64,000 nucleotides of DNA, taken from positions 275,298 to 339,297 of the forward strand of contig KV419432.1 of assembly GCA_001630475.1 (NCBI GenBank). Reading direction: 5' to 3'. Within the stretch, counting starts at the first letter, position 1; every line of letters starts with the position of its first letter. Positions 1 through 14,102 of the stretch are shown in pieces. This DNA is from Sistotremastrum niveocremeum HHB9708. Its lineage: Eukaryota > Basidiomycota > Agaricomycetes > Sistotremastrales > Sistotremastraceae. The translations under genes were made by a program, and so were the position numbers. The notes beneath the pieces were generated by a model. The model saw only the letters and a list, made by a program, of their open reading frames with translations. It was not told where the DNA came from and made no database searches.

Positions 1-936
1 TGGGGAGCGTTTTACTACGCTGGGCTACTACGTATGACGGTCGTCCATCATGTCAGTGCCAGCACTTGTCTTCGACTCGGAGCTCATCTGTCCTTCTTCC
101 CTTTGATAGTGTACCTTCGCTGTAAATTCACTAGCACACGCATTCGGAGACGCTCCTTTCGACGATAAGCACACTCCTCGGGATCACGTCCTCACCGCCC
201 TGCTAACACTGGGAGAGGGGTTAGCGCTCTCACGGTTTCTTCCATGTGCCGAGTTTGACTTACCTCGGGTCTCGATCAGGTACCATAATTTCCACCACGA
301 GTTCCCCATGGATTATCGCAACGCTATCAAATGGTATCAATACGATCCTACCAAATGGTTCATTTATGGATGTCAGCTATTCGGTCTTGCATCGCAACTT
401 CGGCTTTTCCCGGACAACGAAATTAAAAAGGGTGAATTAAACATGCAGCTCAAGAAGCTCAAGACGACACAAGATTCGCTTGTCTGGCCGGCGTCTCCAG
501 AGGATTTACCAATTGTCGATTGGGAAACATGTAAGTTTCTATCCCCATCACCTCGATCCATTCGCGAGGCTAAGTCAACGTGTTCGCCAGTCCAGCGCGA
601 GTCGAAGGAGCGGCATTTAATTGTTGTTTCGGGCTTTATCCACGATATCGCGGATTTTGTCGAGAACCATCCTGGCGGTCGTGCGCTCATCGTCAGTCAA
701 ATCGGCAAAGATGCTACTGCGGCTTTCTTTGGAGGTGTATATGACCACTCAAACGCCGCGCACAACGTATGTTAATAACCATCTGGATCTTTCATGAAGT
801 CTAATTGCTTGATATCGGTATTCTATAGCTCCTGTCCATGAGGAGAGTCGGTGTCCTCCACGGCGGCGTGGAGATTGCGAAAATTGAACCTACTATTCCT
901 ACACTTCGTGTGGTTCAACTCGATGTTTCAACCTGA
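1..936 (+). CDS. OLE1: Delta-9 fatty acid (acyl-CoA) desaturase, C-terminal part
   Basis: Partial gene entering from the left edge. It inserts the first double bond into saturated acyl-CoA at the ER membrane. I join exons 1-51, 110-219, 280-530, 591-766 and 829-936, all with GT-AG introns, giving 231 in-frame codons before a TGA. The sequence shows a histidine box EGYHNFHH, typical of the C-terminal catalytic His cluster of Ole1-type desaturases, followed by a linker and a cytochrome b5 domain with the heme-binding motif ENHPGG. Fusion of desaturase and cytochrome b5 is normal for fungal Ole1. The upstream membrane segments and first His boxes are outside the window. The frame is intact throughout what is visible. 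The gene symbol follows family resemblance and is not proof of one-to-one orthology. Confidence 0.93.
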
Positions 937-3900
937 TTGTTCCACCCGTTAAAGTGACTTCACATTCCTCCCCTTCTGGTGTCATTCAGCAACGTGCATA
1001 TGTCACTATTGTCAATCTCGATTCGTTTCACTCTTTACCCATTTTGATCCTCTAATAGCGTAGCAAATTTCACTTCGCCTCTTTACTGTTCATTAGACAC
1101 ACTATTGTCTCTGTCGTATGTACCTGTATGGCATAAATCTACATGTAAATTTTCCAAGCGACAGAAGTTGATGCCTGCACCCGCGGAACTAGATACAAAT
1201 GACATCATACAAACACGGTGCCGGCTAAGCCTGCCGGATTTTGCTTCCGTTTAGATCTTTAAATTTACGTTGAGTAAAGGGACACGTGGTTTATTGCCGT
1301 GGTAACCCGGCACTTCCGGTTGCGCCCTGGGCGTTTCAGATCCTGGCGATTCTTGTAGCGATTACCTCTGCAAGATCTTTAATCTCGTTTTTTTCGAACA
1401 TAAGAAATTCGGTCCGTCGGTACGAAGAAACGGAAGTAGACCCTCCGTATAAAATGGATCAAGAATTCGAAGGCACGTCGCACGGGTCTAGGTCTCCAAG
1501 CTTTTGTGGCGCGGGAGAGTTTTAGGCGTAGAAGCGCTTCCTCTCGCACTCTCATCTGGAGGCTTTAACGCTGATACCTTCGCGCGCAAGGAGTCTAATT
1601 GTGCTACGGCCACCGGCTCTCACCAGAGAGGAAAGTCGCGATATTTTTGGCTATCAGAACTTGCAGGCCAACATACCTCAATTGTTCCGCATCCCTGCTC
1701 CAACTTGACGAAGGGGAGCTTTTACACCTTGATGACCCTGAGAAAAGCAATATGACTGGAACGGAGCCATTCTCCGCAAACTACTCGTTGGCCAACTCAA
1801 GGACTTACCGGCTAGATCTGTTGCCTGATCCTCCTTCCCGCCCTTGTTGATTGGAATCAATAGCCGGTGCCATCGTGCCATCTGCGATCAGATTATCAGA
1901 AGCCCTCATTGATATCTTAAATCTGCATCATGCACTTCTTGCAACGTCAAAATTCTATCAGGGCAGACAACGGAGATCTTGAATATTTTGAATCTTGATC
2001 AGATTCATTCGAATCATTTCGAGAGACGGATGGAATACCTCATGATAGATCTCTGTGCGACCCTTGACGTTGCGGATCCGGTTGAGAGGGCCCCATCGCT
2101 TCACTCCTTTGACGATATCTACCTGCTGACTTCAGATCTCAAAAGGCTCGGCTGGAACTATATTCATATTGCAATAACAATCCGGCATAGGAAAGATAAG
2201 TACATCGAAGTCACAGCAATATGCCATCTTCTGATCATTCTGTTAAAGGGTTGCTGCGTGTCATTTGTTCATCCAGGAACGGAAGCCGACTCTCATATAG
2301 AAGCAAACGTGGATGTTAGACTCCTACGAGAAGGCATGCGTGTCATGATTGCGGCTCTTCTGTTGGCGATGTGAAGGGGGTATCCTCGGGTCTACGAACC
2401 TATCTGCTGGCTTTCCCATCGATTTCCATCAATGAGACAGGGCTGGTGAGTGGATCTCAATTTTCCAGAGGAAAAAGCCTTATCAGCATCACCTCTAGAA
2501 GCTCCGTTCCACCATTGTATCTCGCATAAGCTCGATTTCACAGTGGCAACAGGGATTGTTTGCGGAGTATGCTCGCTAATAGAATCATAGTCATGGCACA
2601 CTTGGTCTGGTCGGTGCAGCGATTCGCTTGTCGCTCATCCAAAGTACCAAGTGACCGCGAAATGACAACGGACCGACCACCTCAAGCTCCACGCCCTTTC
2701 CTACAGTGAACCTAGTGAGCCGTTTTAGGAGCCTGAAGAACGTATGAATGGACGGGCGGAACAAAACCCATTCCTATTCAGATATTCTGACAACCATTCA
2801 CTCTCCAATTTTGGTCAGACAATGCGGTGCGTCATCCAGCAGTGCATTCAATATCTGAAACGAACATGACATGGCTGCTGGGCTGGATCTGCTGATGCGG
2901 CATTTGCCAAAGACAACAGCCACTCTCACTAACTAATATTATAGTAGTGCCTTCAACCATTCTTATACAGCGACGATGGACATTACTGGAGAAACTGCGT
3001 TATAGCTCTCTATGACCTCCGAAAATATTTCGGACATTTATGCTGCGGAAGATCAGCGCAAGAGGAGTTCTCAATTGATTCTAGTAACTAAATCAAATGC
3101 GGGAAATCCGAGTCCTGTGCTACCGGAAAGTGGGTTATCGTTTTTATCGAGATGGAAAGGACGATCTCGATAAATGATCACCATAGAACAATTGATGTGT
3201 GCTACTAATACATCCATTTAATTATTTTAGCGTTGTTGCACCGACTTGGAGCCCTTCCGGGCACGCTCAGACGGGGTGAAGTGCCCTTCATGCGTTTTAT
3301 CTACCAAATTAGTACAATAATAATGGGGCAGGGTCAGTTACAAGTAGCGATATGGACTGTCCGAAATTCTCGACAGTTTTTGCACAGCCTTCAATTATCT
3401 CCAAAAGCACTACTTCTCAGCAATCATTTACCGGTAGGTCTTCCATCTCGTTCATCTCGCTCTGTCGGTCGATGGATATTTGTGTGTCCGACGGCGGATG
3501 TTCAATTGTCGTGTTTCAAGAAGCCATCATAATTGAGTTTTCTCGACATAGAGTGCTTGACTGTTCGTCTAGAGTTTTTATCTGGTGCCAAATGCCGCCA
3601 CTCATCTCCGACGAAATATTCCACATGTCTTTTAGTACACCGGCGCTAGCTTATATTGAAATGATCTTGTATGGACTCAAGGCAACGATTCTGACGATTG
3701 AAGGTCCTGACACGAGTGCGCAAGGGGCACTGTAATAATTTGGAGTGACTAAACCCAATGCTTCTACAATGATCCTGTCACGGAAGGAACCTAAGCGCCT
3801 CAACAAAGCGTCTACTGGCTTTGCACGGATTAGACATGAAAGCACTATGTGTTTGCTAGAAACGGTTTCGACTGACACACTCTGAGCGGCAAGCCGGAGT

Positions 3901-5016
3901 CCGGGTCCAAGGCGTCTGACTCACAGCCTGAGTGGCTCAGTGGCGCAGCACAGGCGCTATCTCTTGCTCTGGTCACCCAACTTCGTCGGCAATGGATCAT
4001 GCACACCTTTCGAATGACTCGCTGACTCCAAGGCGTCAAACACTGTAGTGGCCTGTCATTGAATCCATCAGTGACTCAGTGGCGACCAGACCGAGATGCC
4101 CGAGATGCCACAGGGTCACGCCCATTTAGCGCTTCGGTCTTCTCGCAAACATGTAAGTCACTGAGCCTCATTGCAGAGCAGTAACGATACTTACCTCGAT
4201 GCTATCATGCTAAGCTATTCCTGTAATGGAATGGCTGGGGGGGTACCCAACAAAAGATACAAGCTTAGTTTAGGCACTGCCAGTGGCAAGCGAACCTATG
4301 CTCAAAAGTTACGAAATTGTGTCTTGTCGCCCCCCATAGTCCCCTCATAGTCCCCGAGGAACGCTTTCTGAGGCTCTGGTATTGCTACTGCTGATGTTTC
4401 ACGATGATAGATGACATCTCGATAGTATTCCGTTCATAGCATTGCAGTCCCCTTATAAGTGGTTAACACTCAATATGAGGTTGATATTGCTCAGGATGTC
4501 AGGAACACGAGCATGTCGCCGGCTATGAATTGGACAAAACATTACATATCACTCAGTTGATGAATATTTTACAAACCGTCCGTCTGTTAGGGGGTGCTCA
4601 GCATCATGATTGGCCGAATAATTACCCTTGCATTTTACACTTCGAAGTGCAATGGCAAAGTTTGATACCAGTCAACGTGGCGGAACCCATCAATTCTGAA
4701 TTGTGCCATGACGGAACACGTCATGGCGATTAGTCATCAATCCTCAGTAGTACTACAAGATCGAAGCATATATAGGCGGGCCAGATCTAGAGTACAAGCC
4801 TTGCAAAACCTAACTGGCTAGTACAATCAGCATACAAAGTTCCAACAACAATATGAGGCCATCAAGGTGCCCAAAGCGCGAAATGAAAACTCGAGCAACA
4901 ATTACAATCCAAGGCTTTCCCAAGCATACAAAACTGACCAAGAGCAAAGAGAGCAACGAATAACAATGGCGCTCTCCTGCGAGAGCGCTACTTATTCCAA
5001 TCCCAGGCCCTCTTGA
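937..5016. other. Gene-poor stretch with possible decayed coding segments
   Basis: About 4 kb without a gene I can support. Between 1500 and 2375 short stretches look coding-like in all three forward frames. One example is a 131-codon open frame at 1979-2374; another is a segment near 1600-1700 reading IFGYQNLQANIPQLFRIP. They do not join into one spliced frame and I recognise no family. This could be a decayed gene. Between 3230 and 3740 there are overlapping open frames with no recognisable motif. The last few hundred bases before 5017 are presumably the 3' UTR of the MAP kinase gene. No RNA gene or clear terminal repeat was seen. Confidence 0.4.
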
Positions 5017-6957
<1,941 letters not shown>

Positions 6958-7105
6958 GGCACCGCTGAAAGGGTTGGTGTTTGCGCGTATTTGTATCGCC
7001 GGCCGTATATTTAAGGCACGCGGTGGCTGTGCATCCAGCGACCATCAGACGATCAAAGATCGGTTCCAGAGATCATCACTCCGTTCCGGATTTATCTCTT
7101 ACATC

Positions 7106-7239
7106 TCAATTACTTCCATGGACGAACTTTATAATCTCAACAGAGTTCAAATTATCTCTAGCTCTGGGACTCCAGACTTTTTGGAGCTGCACTAAATTGT
7201 GGTATCTTCTCGATATTTTGCTCATCACCATCACCCCTA
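7106..7239 (-). pseudogene. TRP1: C-terminal tail of TRP1-like pseudogene, beyond the transposon
   Basis: This short segment lies immediately outside the left transposon end, in the same orientation as the TRP1-like remnant beyond the right end. On the minus strand, after a plausible intron ending near 7187, it reads roughly DAAPK, then SGVP after a one-base shift. It ends with NSVEIIKFVHGSN and a stop at 7106. This resembles the last segment of phosphoribosylanthranilate isomerase, where the SGVE motif is followed by a final helix. The frame is broken between the two parts. Family assignment rests mainly on the much longer remnant at 14138-16120. The stop lies only about 150 bp from the MAP kinase start. 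Confidence 0.6.
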
Positions 7240-7272
7240 CACTGGCGGACATCCCACCATGATTCAATCGTG
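7240..7272 (+). repeat. Left terminal inverted repeat
   Basis: Outer end of the transposon, starting CACTGGCGG directly after a TA. It matches the reverse complement of the right end at 29 of 33 positions. Just inside, GATTCAATC (7261-7269) is followed by its inverse GATTGAATC at 7288-7296, which could form a 9-bp stem with an 18-nt loop. Such subterminal inverted motifs could be transposase binding sites, but that is inference. Confidence 0.85.
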
Positions 7273-7573
7273 CTCCAAATGAAGTGTGATTGAATCGTAG
7301 AAAACGCATGATTCGCCCACAGAAGTTCCGCAATACGCTAGAGTTGTTTTTATATTTTGCCCAAACAATGTTTGGGAAAGGCGCAAACAACGCCATTTAT
7401 CAATTAAAAACATAATTGTATTGCCATTGCTCAAGCTTCGTTCGGGGATAAAAATGAAGGAACCGATGCATTTAGAGATCTCGGAGATATACATATATAC
7501 GCTCATTTTGTACAGTAACTGGTTTGCAATTGACACCTACCTAATTTGGAAAGTTTCTATACACAGTCCCGAC

Positions 7574-9600
7574 TTATATTCCCGCGACGGCACCCTCGGC
7601 CTCCAAACCCTGCATATGCCAGTCGTTATCGGCAAGCTCCTGTTCGTTCCCCATCGCCAGACCATTCTGCCACATGGTATGCCCCTCGTCCACCTGTTCA
7701 TACTCAACTGGGGGCCTTTCGTATCCCATTGAAGCCCATTCTTCATCAGTGAGCTCCTGATTGGAGGAGAATGAAGCGTGCAACCCGGAGGCATCGGAGG
7801 TTTGGTATCCCGAGAGGTCGCCGGCAGAAGTCGTAAAAGAGTTGTCCTGGCCCTGCTGAACGTATAAATCATCTTCTTCGTTTTCGGCAAAGCGTTGGAG
7901 GGGCTCGGCAACGGGATTCGCACTGTTGTCATTAGTGAGGAGGTCGTGCAACGCAGAACGTTGCTTTGGGGCAGGGAAGACTTTCTTGCTTGGGTCGACA
8001 GTAGCTGGTCCTGTACTATGATAGGCCTTGTCAACAGGTACCTCCGACTTGACACATATCGTGGTGCGATCCCATTCACGAATGCGATTGATCTCGCTAG
8101 AGAAGAGTCAGTAAAACACAATGCCTCCAGCGCATCAAAGCACTCACGTTTTCCATTCATCTCCAACAAACGTCGAAAGGGCTTCTTTCAACTCAATCTC
8201 AAAACGACCCCAATGCCCACTGCCACGTGCCGTGTTCGGATTACGTCCAACGGGTTTCTTGCCATCGGCTGGATGATTGTTGGTGGAATCGTCCTTCAAA
8301 GTCTGGTTGTTGTATGCAAAATAACGCTAGTGTGCAAAGATGTCAGTGATGGATCACGTATGCAGGCAAAAAGATGTTGAGTACGCACATGATAAAGCAG
8401 GAAGTCATATGCAGCTGCCGGGACGGTCGAGACGTCTGTATCGGAATGCTCACGATATATACGACGGATATACTTGTCAAGGGGTTCCATGTTACTGATG
8501 GAGGCAGCAGCCTGAGACCAGCATAAATCAACGGCAGACCAAATGAAGTCAAGACGTACAGCTTTCTTCACCGCTTGTCGAAGGTTGTTGCACACGGTAC
8601 GACATTGTGCTGCAATCACACGGAGGCAACCTTGTTGTTTTACTTCTTCAACAATGTCGTAACGTGCAGGGTCCTTCTTGAGCTCAGCCTAAGGGAGGTA
8701 AGTGATAGAGGTGTGTGGCATACTTCATCTGACGTACTTCTGTAGCAAGCGCGAGAATGCTGATATCATGGAAAGTGCCGCTAACGAGGATGCGACTTGC
8801 GATCTTTTTGATGGATGTCTGAAGATCATTACGATATGAAGGGATATCATCGCAGAATATTGAAGACTCACCAAAAGGTCTTTGGAAACCTTGTAATCGG
8901 TTTTGGCCTTGGAGGTGAGTGTGCCAACCGACTCGAGGAGTTGAGTTATCTGGGCCGCTTGAGCACGACTTTGCGTTCGGAGTTCTTCTAAAGCTGCTCG
9001 ATCTTGAGCTTTGCATATTGCTTCAGCGCGTGGGAATGTCTTGAGGGACTGAGGTCGGAGGTTAAGTGTGTGATTGGAGCAAAATTATCAGCATACCTCA
9101 ACATATGTGGCGAGGTTGTCAATGGCCTGTTGATCCAATTGGTGTTCTTTTTTGAGTGTGATGGTGAAGTCAATTGTAAGGCCAAATAGCCTAACAGGTT
9201 GTGGCAGGGTTGGGCGATTACCGACGGGGAGTGCGCGCAAGGGCAGTTGGTTTCCAGGACGTGTCATACCTGGAGTGGAGGGTGGCACGAGGCGTACATT
9301 CCCGGGAGCGCGTCGTATGAGGTTGGGGTTGGGAAGGTTGGGAAGGTTGGGATGAGCGGTGTTGGGCATTGGCGTGCCCAGGGTGTCTGTTCGAGGTCGC
9401 TTCGTGTTGTCAGGAGTGAGGTCAGGCGGAGCGCGACGAATGAGAGCAGGATTTCGAGGTGGCATTGGGGTGCCCGAGTTTGACACCAGTCCAGCCATTG
9501 ATGGCAGGGGTGTCATGTTTGGAGGTTGTGAGTGCGGTGGAGTAGCAGTGGAAGGTTGGATGGGGAGCCCATTGGCAGACGGGACATTGGGAGTGGACAT
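7574..9600 (-). CDS. Unknown transposon-borne protein downstream of transposase
   Basis: Six exons in coding order: 9097-9600, 8872-9048, 8738-8818, 8389-8688, 8148-8326 and 7574-8096. They have GT-AG introns and total 1764 nt, or 587 residues, with no break. I do not recognise a domain. The N-terminal 130 residues are rich in Pro, Asn and Thr and contain a basic KRPR cluster that could be a nuclear signal. A helical, Ala/Lys/Glu-rich middle follows (SLKTF to VKKAVRLDF). Then comes a conserved-looking stretch around GRNPNTARGSGHWGRFEIEL, and the C terminus is acidic (ELTDEEWASMGYE). It lies 129 bp downstream of the transposase stop on the same strand and inside the same terminal repeats. A role as a transposition partner is therefore inferred from position only. 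The start is the Met of MSTPN at 9600; an upstream in-frame Met exists. Confidence 0.8.
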
Positions 9601-9728
9601 ATTGATGAGCAAGTGACGAGATGAGAGTTGAAGAGCAAGAGTATTTGGCGACAGTGGCATGAACACACTCGTATTTCTGTGTTCAGAAAGTCACACCAGT
9701 CACATTACAAAAGGCGCCGGCCTCATCT

Positions 9729-12700
9729 TCACACAAACTCCCGACGAACAGCTGCATCGACAGCGGCTTCGAGATTGGAGACAGGAGGCAGAGGCGCAAA
9801 GGGCTCAATGAATTTGGCATCGCGCATCTTGGCCGTGTTTAATATCATATCTTCCAAATTGTTCTTATGTTTGATTGCTGGTAAAGTATGAGTCGTCAGT
9901 TGCCGTTCCTGCAAGACTCTCCGAGTCCCTGTCAAGTCGCATTGATTTGCAGCACAGTTGTGCTGAACGTTGACAGTGCATTTGAGTGTGGCCAGATTGA
10001 CCACTTCATGCTGCTCCAAGAAGCACAGACCAGGCATTGCATAGGGTTCCACTAGATCCAACACTTGCACGTGCTGTAGCACTGCAAACTTGACTCTTGG
10101 ACCGAAGAGACTGGCTTCGGTCACCAGGAGCTCTCGAATACGACCCAATTGGGCTGGATTCTTGTCATCGGGACGATAGACAACAACTTGGCCTACCGAG
10201 GCCTCATCACCGTTTGAGAGGACACAGTCTTCGGCCAAACGACATTCTTTGAGCTCGCTCAATAGTGTCGTTGTGAGATGACCGGCGAGAGTGTCCGCTA
10301 GCGGGAGCCATGGACCACAGACATCGGCAGCGCCAACTAGAATTCGTCACATCAGTGTGATCTTTGCACTTATGGGTGTCAAAGGGCTCACCCAAAGACA
10401 CCGCTTTTGGTTGCGGGAGTCCTATGCGGTCTCGCAATACTGAATCGTCTTCCATTAACGCCCTTGGGGCAGGTCCAATGCAGCGCATTGTCTTGTGAGT
10501 GACACCATCCTCTTCTCGCTCGACCACAAAAAAACCACCAGACATGAGATGACGGACTGTGCTGGTGTCCGCAGCCTGTCTAGCAATATCCAACGAAGGT
10601 GCATGTCGGTTACTATGAATACTATATGCCCGAATTGCAGCGTTATATGATTCAAAGCCCTCCGTCGCAAATAAAATGGGTGGCCCAATGCGACGAACAT
10701 CTGCTACGAGATGCTTCAGCATGTGGGTCTTTGGCTTGTTCACCCATCGGGGGGACCACTCTACCATCGATACAAGCAAATGATCGATGGCTAAAGTCAG
10801 CTTTCTCTGTGGGAAAAATCAGTAAGTGACCGCTGGTTGCCAGAACTGAAGACTTGACCAGATATGATGGGAGACTCGGTATCTCAGGCATCCATACCAG
10901 TGGAATGAGGTTCGACAAAGCACTCCAGGCCTTCAGAATGGGAGCGGGGAGCAAATCGTAGAGGACAAACGGAGCGACTTGGCCGATCACACGGAAATCG
11001 CGTCCGACGAGCGAACCAGCATATTTAACATATGTTTGGCCCGAAATGGACTTCAGTCCTGGGTCCAATCCGTCAAGCGAGAGTGTACTTAATCGATGGA
11101 TGACTGTGAGCTTGTCCTTGGCCGAAAGCCGTTCCATGGCATCGCGCCACAAATATTTGAGGATCCCGAGGAGGATGACATGAAGGATTTCGATGAGGGT
11201 ATCTGAGTGAGGGTCGACACCGGGGAGGCTCCAGATTGGGCTGTACGGGTCGAAGTTTGCACCCAAAGATGAGATGTACTCATTGATCGCTTTCTCGCCC
11301 TCCTGATATGTTCCGCCACGCCAGAGTTTGTTGACGATGTCGATGAAATACATAAGATGTTCATCTTTGAGGCCACTTTCCGTTCGTCGCTTGGCTTGTT
11401 CGGACAGGCTTGTCTGGGTCTTCGCGTCTTGCCATTGCCTGTGCAACGTGTCCTGCGTTGCCGCACACGTGCGGGCTTCTCCAACCTGAGCACCATATGT
11501 TGATCAATGAGGTGTTCCACTGTAAACATATAATTCATACCTGCAAGGCCCTCAGCACACGCGCCTTCATCCCCCAAAATGTTTCCTTTGGTTTCCCTCG
11601 AGGCCGTCCTGGTTGGGCAATGATGACGTCCTCCGGGTCAATATCAGGCACACCTGCCGCACTGACATGCTCGTCTCTTTCATTCTTGTCTTTCCCTCGT
11701 ACCATACACCTCCGGCAATAACACTTGCCGGTCAATCCAATATGACACGCAAACGTGCTTCCCATAGGGTTGTCACATAGCTCTGCGAATGTCACAGGAA
11801 AGACGAGTGTCTCCTCGCTGGTCTCGCAATCCCAAACAGTGACACCATCCGCATAAGCTGCCCTAAACCCTTGTTAGCCGATTCGTATGCTCATGCACTA
11901 GCAAACTCACTTAATCTCCGCGGCAACTCCCTCAAGCATCTCCAACGGCGGAGCGATGTTTGACGTGCACAAGAAATGTATATTGAACTGCTTGTGCACC
12001 TCTTCTCGTGGTAGGCCGGCAGCAGTGAATAAGAACGAATTATGTTCATTCCATTTCTTCGACTGATTACCAGACGTGTCGTCGCAATATAACCACATCA
12101 TGAACGCCAATACACGGCGACCGTTGGCCTTGATACGCCAAGGATTGGGCCCCTGAGGCCATTCCCGCAGGCGTTCTTCGCCTGGAACATGCATACCTGA
12201 AGCGGGTCCTGACTGTAAGCCGAAATTCCACGTTGGCGCAGACCAAAACTTACCCCAAATCCAATCAGGTGGCGGGACCCCAGCTGCCTCCGCGAATGCC
12301 TCTAAGGTCGGATAGTTTGCGACCAGTTCTGTCTCATCAAACTCAAACTCCTCGTCCGAAAGGACGGTCCACGCTGTGCGCAAGCCATGCTCTGGTGAAT
12401 TTTGACTTTGAGGTTCGATTTTATAGGCCTTGCAATGAAACAGCTGACTGCCTTCTTTTCGAAACCAGCGCAGAGGAACGCAATAACGAGGTCCAGTCAG
12501 CATCGTGGGTTCGCAGACATAATAGTCATCTGCCCGAATGCGGATCATTGGCGTTAGGAGCTCAGGAGCCATCTCCTTCAGCCATTTTTTGCCTTGCCAA
12601 CATTCTCGCAGTCCACCCAAGGTCTCTTCGGGGTAGAAATGGAGCTTAGGTCTGACAAGAGGATTAGCGAATTCCTAGAATGTGACATCAGATGTCTCGT

Positions 12701-13574
12701 GGTGAGACAGACAGTGAGGTGACGAACCTGACGAATGATATCTGCGAGGGAGTTCACATAATAAAGATGACCCAGAGATCCCTTGAACTCTTTCGTGTTC
12801 ACGCAACATAGCTTCCGTAAGCGTTCCTTAATTGACTTGACTGCTCGAGCCGACGGAACGTCTGCAACCCTGTTGACTCTGAGGAGATACGCCATCAAGT
12901 CGGTGTCTCCGTCGGACATGACATGTCGGGAGAATGATGCAGCCACCGACATTGTGCAGGCCTGGGAGCACATTAGCTTAACTTCCCACTAAACAATATA
13001 TGTATAGCAACATACAGCACGGTTCTTCCAAGGCCACCATTCCGACTCGTTTTCATCGTCAACAATCGCAGTGGGTTTGCTTGGGAGAGGCGCGTGCTCT
13101 GTAGATACCGATCAGATGCTGATCCATCTCGTTTGGCTTGAATGACTTACCAGGAAAGTGCTCGGGAAGGTAATCCAATGTATTCTCCTCAAATCCTTCT
13201 TGCCCCCTAACATCATCGTGGTCATGTTCGCCGACATCATCTGCAGGTATATCTTCTCCTCGGACGCTTTGGACAGGTCCTGACGTGGTCGGGATAGGTT
13301 GTGGCGGATCCTGTTGTTCCTGACGAGCCCGATCTTGAGTTGCGCTCTCAGGGCGATAGCGCAGATGGAGCAGCAGGCGAGATTGGTGGACCTGAGTCTT
13401 TTCGTGTTTGATAGCGTGTCCCTTTCTCGTTGCTGTATACAGGTCGCAACGCCGACATTTCCATGTGGTGCCGTCGTGCTCGAAGTCTGACATATGAGTC
13501 AGATAAGCATGTACCTCATGATCACTTGCTCGCACTTGCTCACCTTGAGGTCGGTTGAATTCTTGAGGGGACAT
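9729..13574 (-). CDS. Transposase-like protein, agaricomycete DNA transposon family
   Basis: Nine exons in coding order: 13151-13574, 13016-13098, 12728-12961, 12254-12674, 11911-12196, 11541-11862, 10859-11485, 10392-10806 and 9729-10336. They total 3420 nt, or 1139 residues, with all junctions in frame. The N-terminal part holds a zinc-finger-like motif, WKCRRCDLYTATRKGHAIKH (C-x2-C and His residues), likely for DNA binding. Later come the segment CDDTSGNQSKKWNEHNSF, a second cysteine cluster CYCRRCMVRG, the block EILHVILLGILKYLWRD, and the block FNKP-like WVNKPKTHMLKHL followed by RRIGPPILFATEGFESYNA. I recall these blocks from multicopy hypothetical proteins of Agaricomycetes. They suggest a DDE-type transposase fold, but I cannot assign catalytic acids by eye. 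The gene sits inside matched TIRs with a second gene downstream. The intact frame suggests a potentially functional copy. Confidence 0.82.
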
Positions 13575-14102
13575 GACAGCTCGGTGGAGAGTTGAGTGTG
13601 ACCGTGAAGTGATATTCCCTTGTCTTATAACGCTGCGGCTGGATGAGACGAGGACCGTGTCTCAGATGGACCAATTGTTCCAAAATGCAGCCACGTTGAC
13701 ACCAAGTCATCCGAGGTCTGACAGCCGTGACACACCAAGTGCCAGAGCGGAAGCTTGAAGAGACCGGCACCAAGCCCGTCCAGAGTCCATGAGAGGCATC
13801 GAGACTCGAGAGCTCGAGTCGACTGCTACAGCAGAGTCGCTTTCGCGGAGTTCGCCAGTAAGTCCGATTCCCCCTTTGGTAAGTCCTCGGACAAACAAGA
13901 TCACGTGGGGTACGACGCGACTTGTACGAATTTTTGGACGCGCGCGCACGGAAAGAGCCGAGGCTTCGTATCTGAGTTTCTTTAATACAAACAACCCAGA
14001 TCAGGGATAAAAACTGCATTAGAGACGGAAAACAACGCCCCGAGAACTGTTCTACGCAAAAACAATGGCTCCTCAACTCCAACAATGTCCTGGAAATGCG
14101 TC

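Noticed and set aside
7537-8169. 210-codon minus-strand open frame
   Set aside because: Out of frame with the spliced transposon gene, whose exons 8148-8326 and 7574-8096 explain this interval.
9152-9616. Plus-strand Gly/Arg-rich open frames
   Set aside because: Antisense of the Pro-rich first exon of the transposon partner gene.
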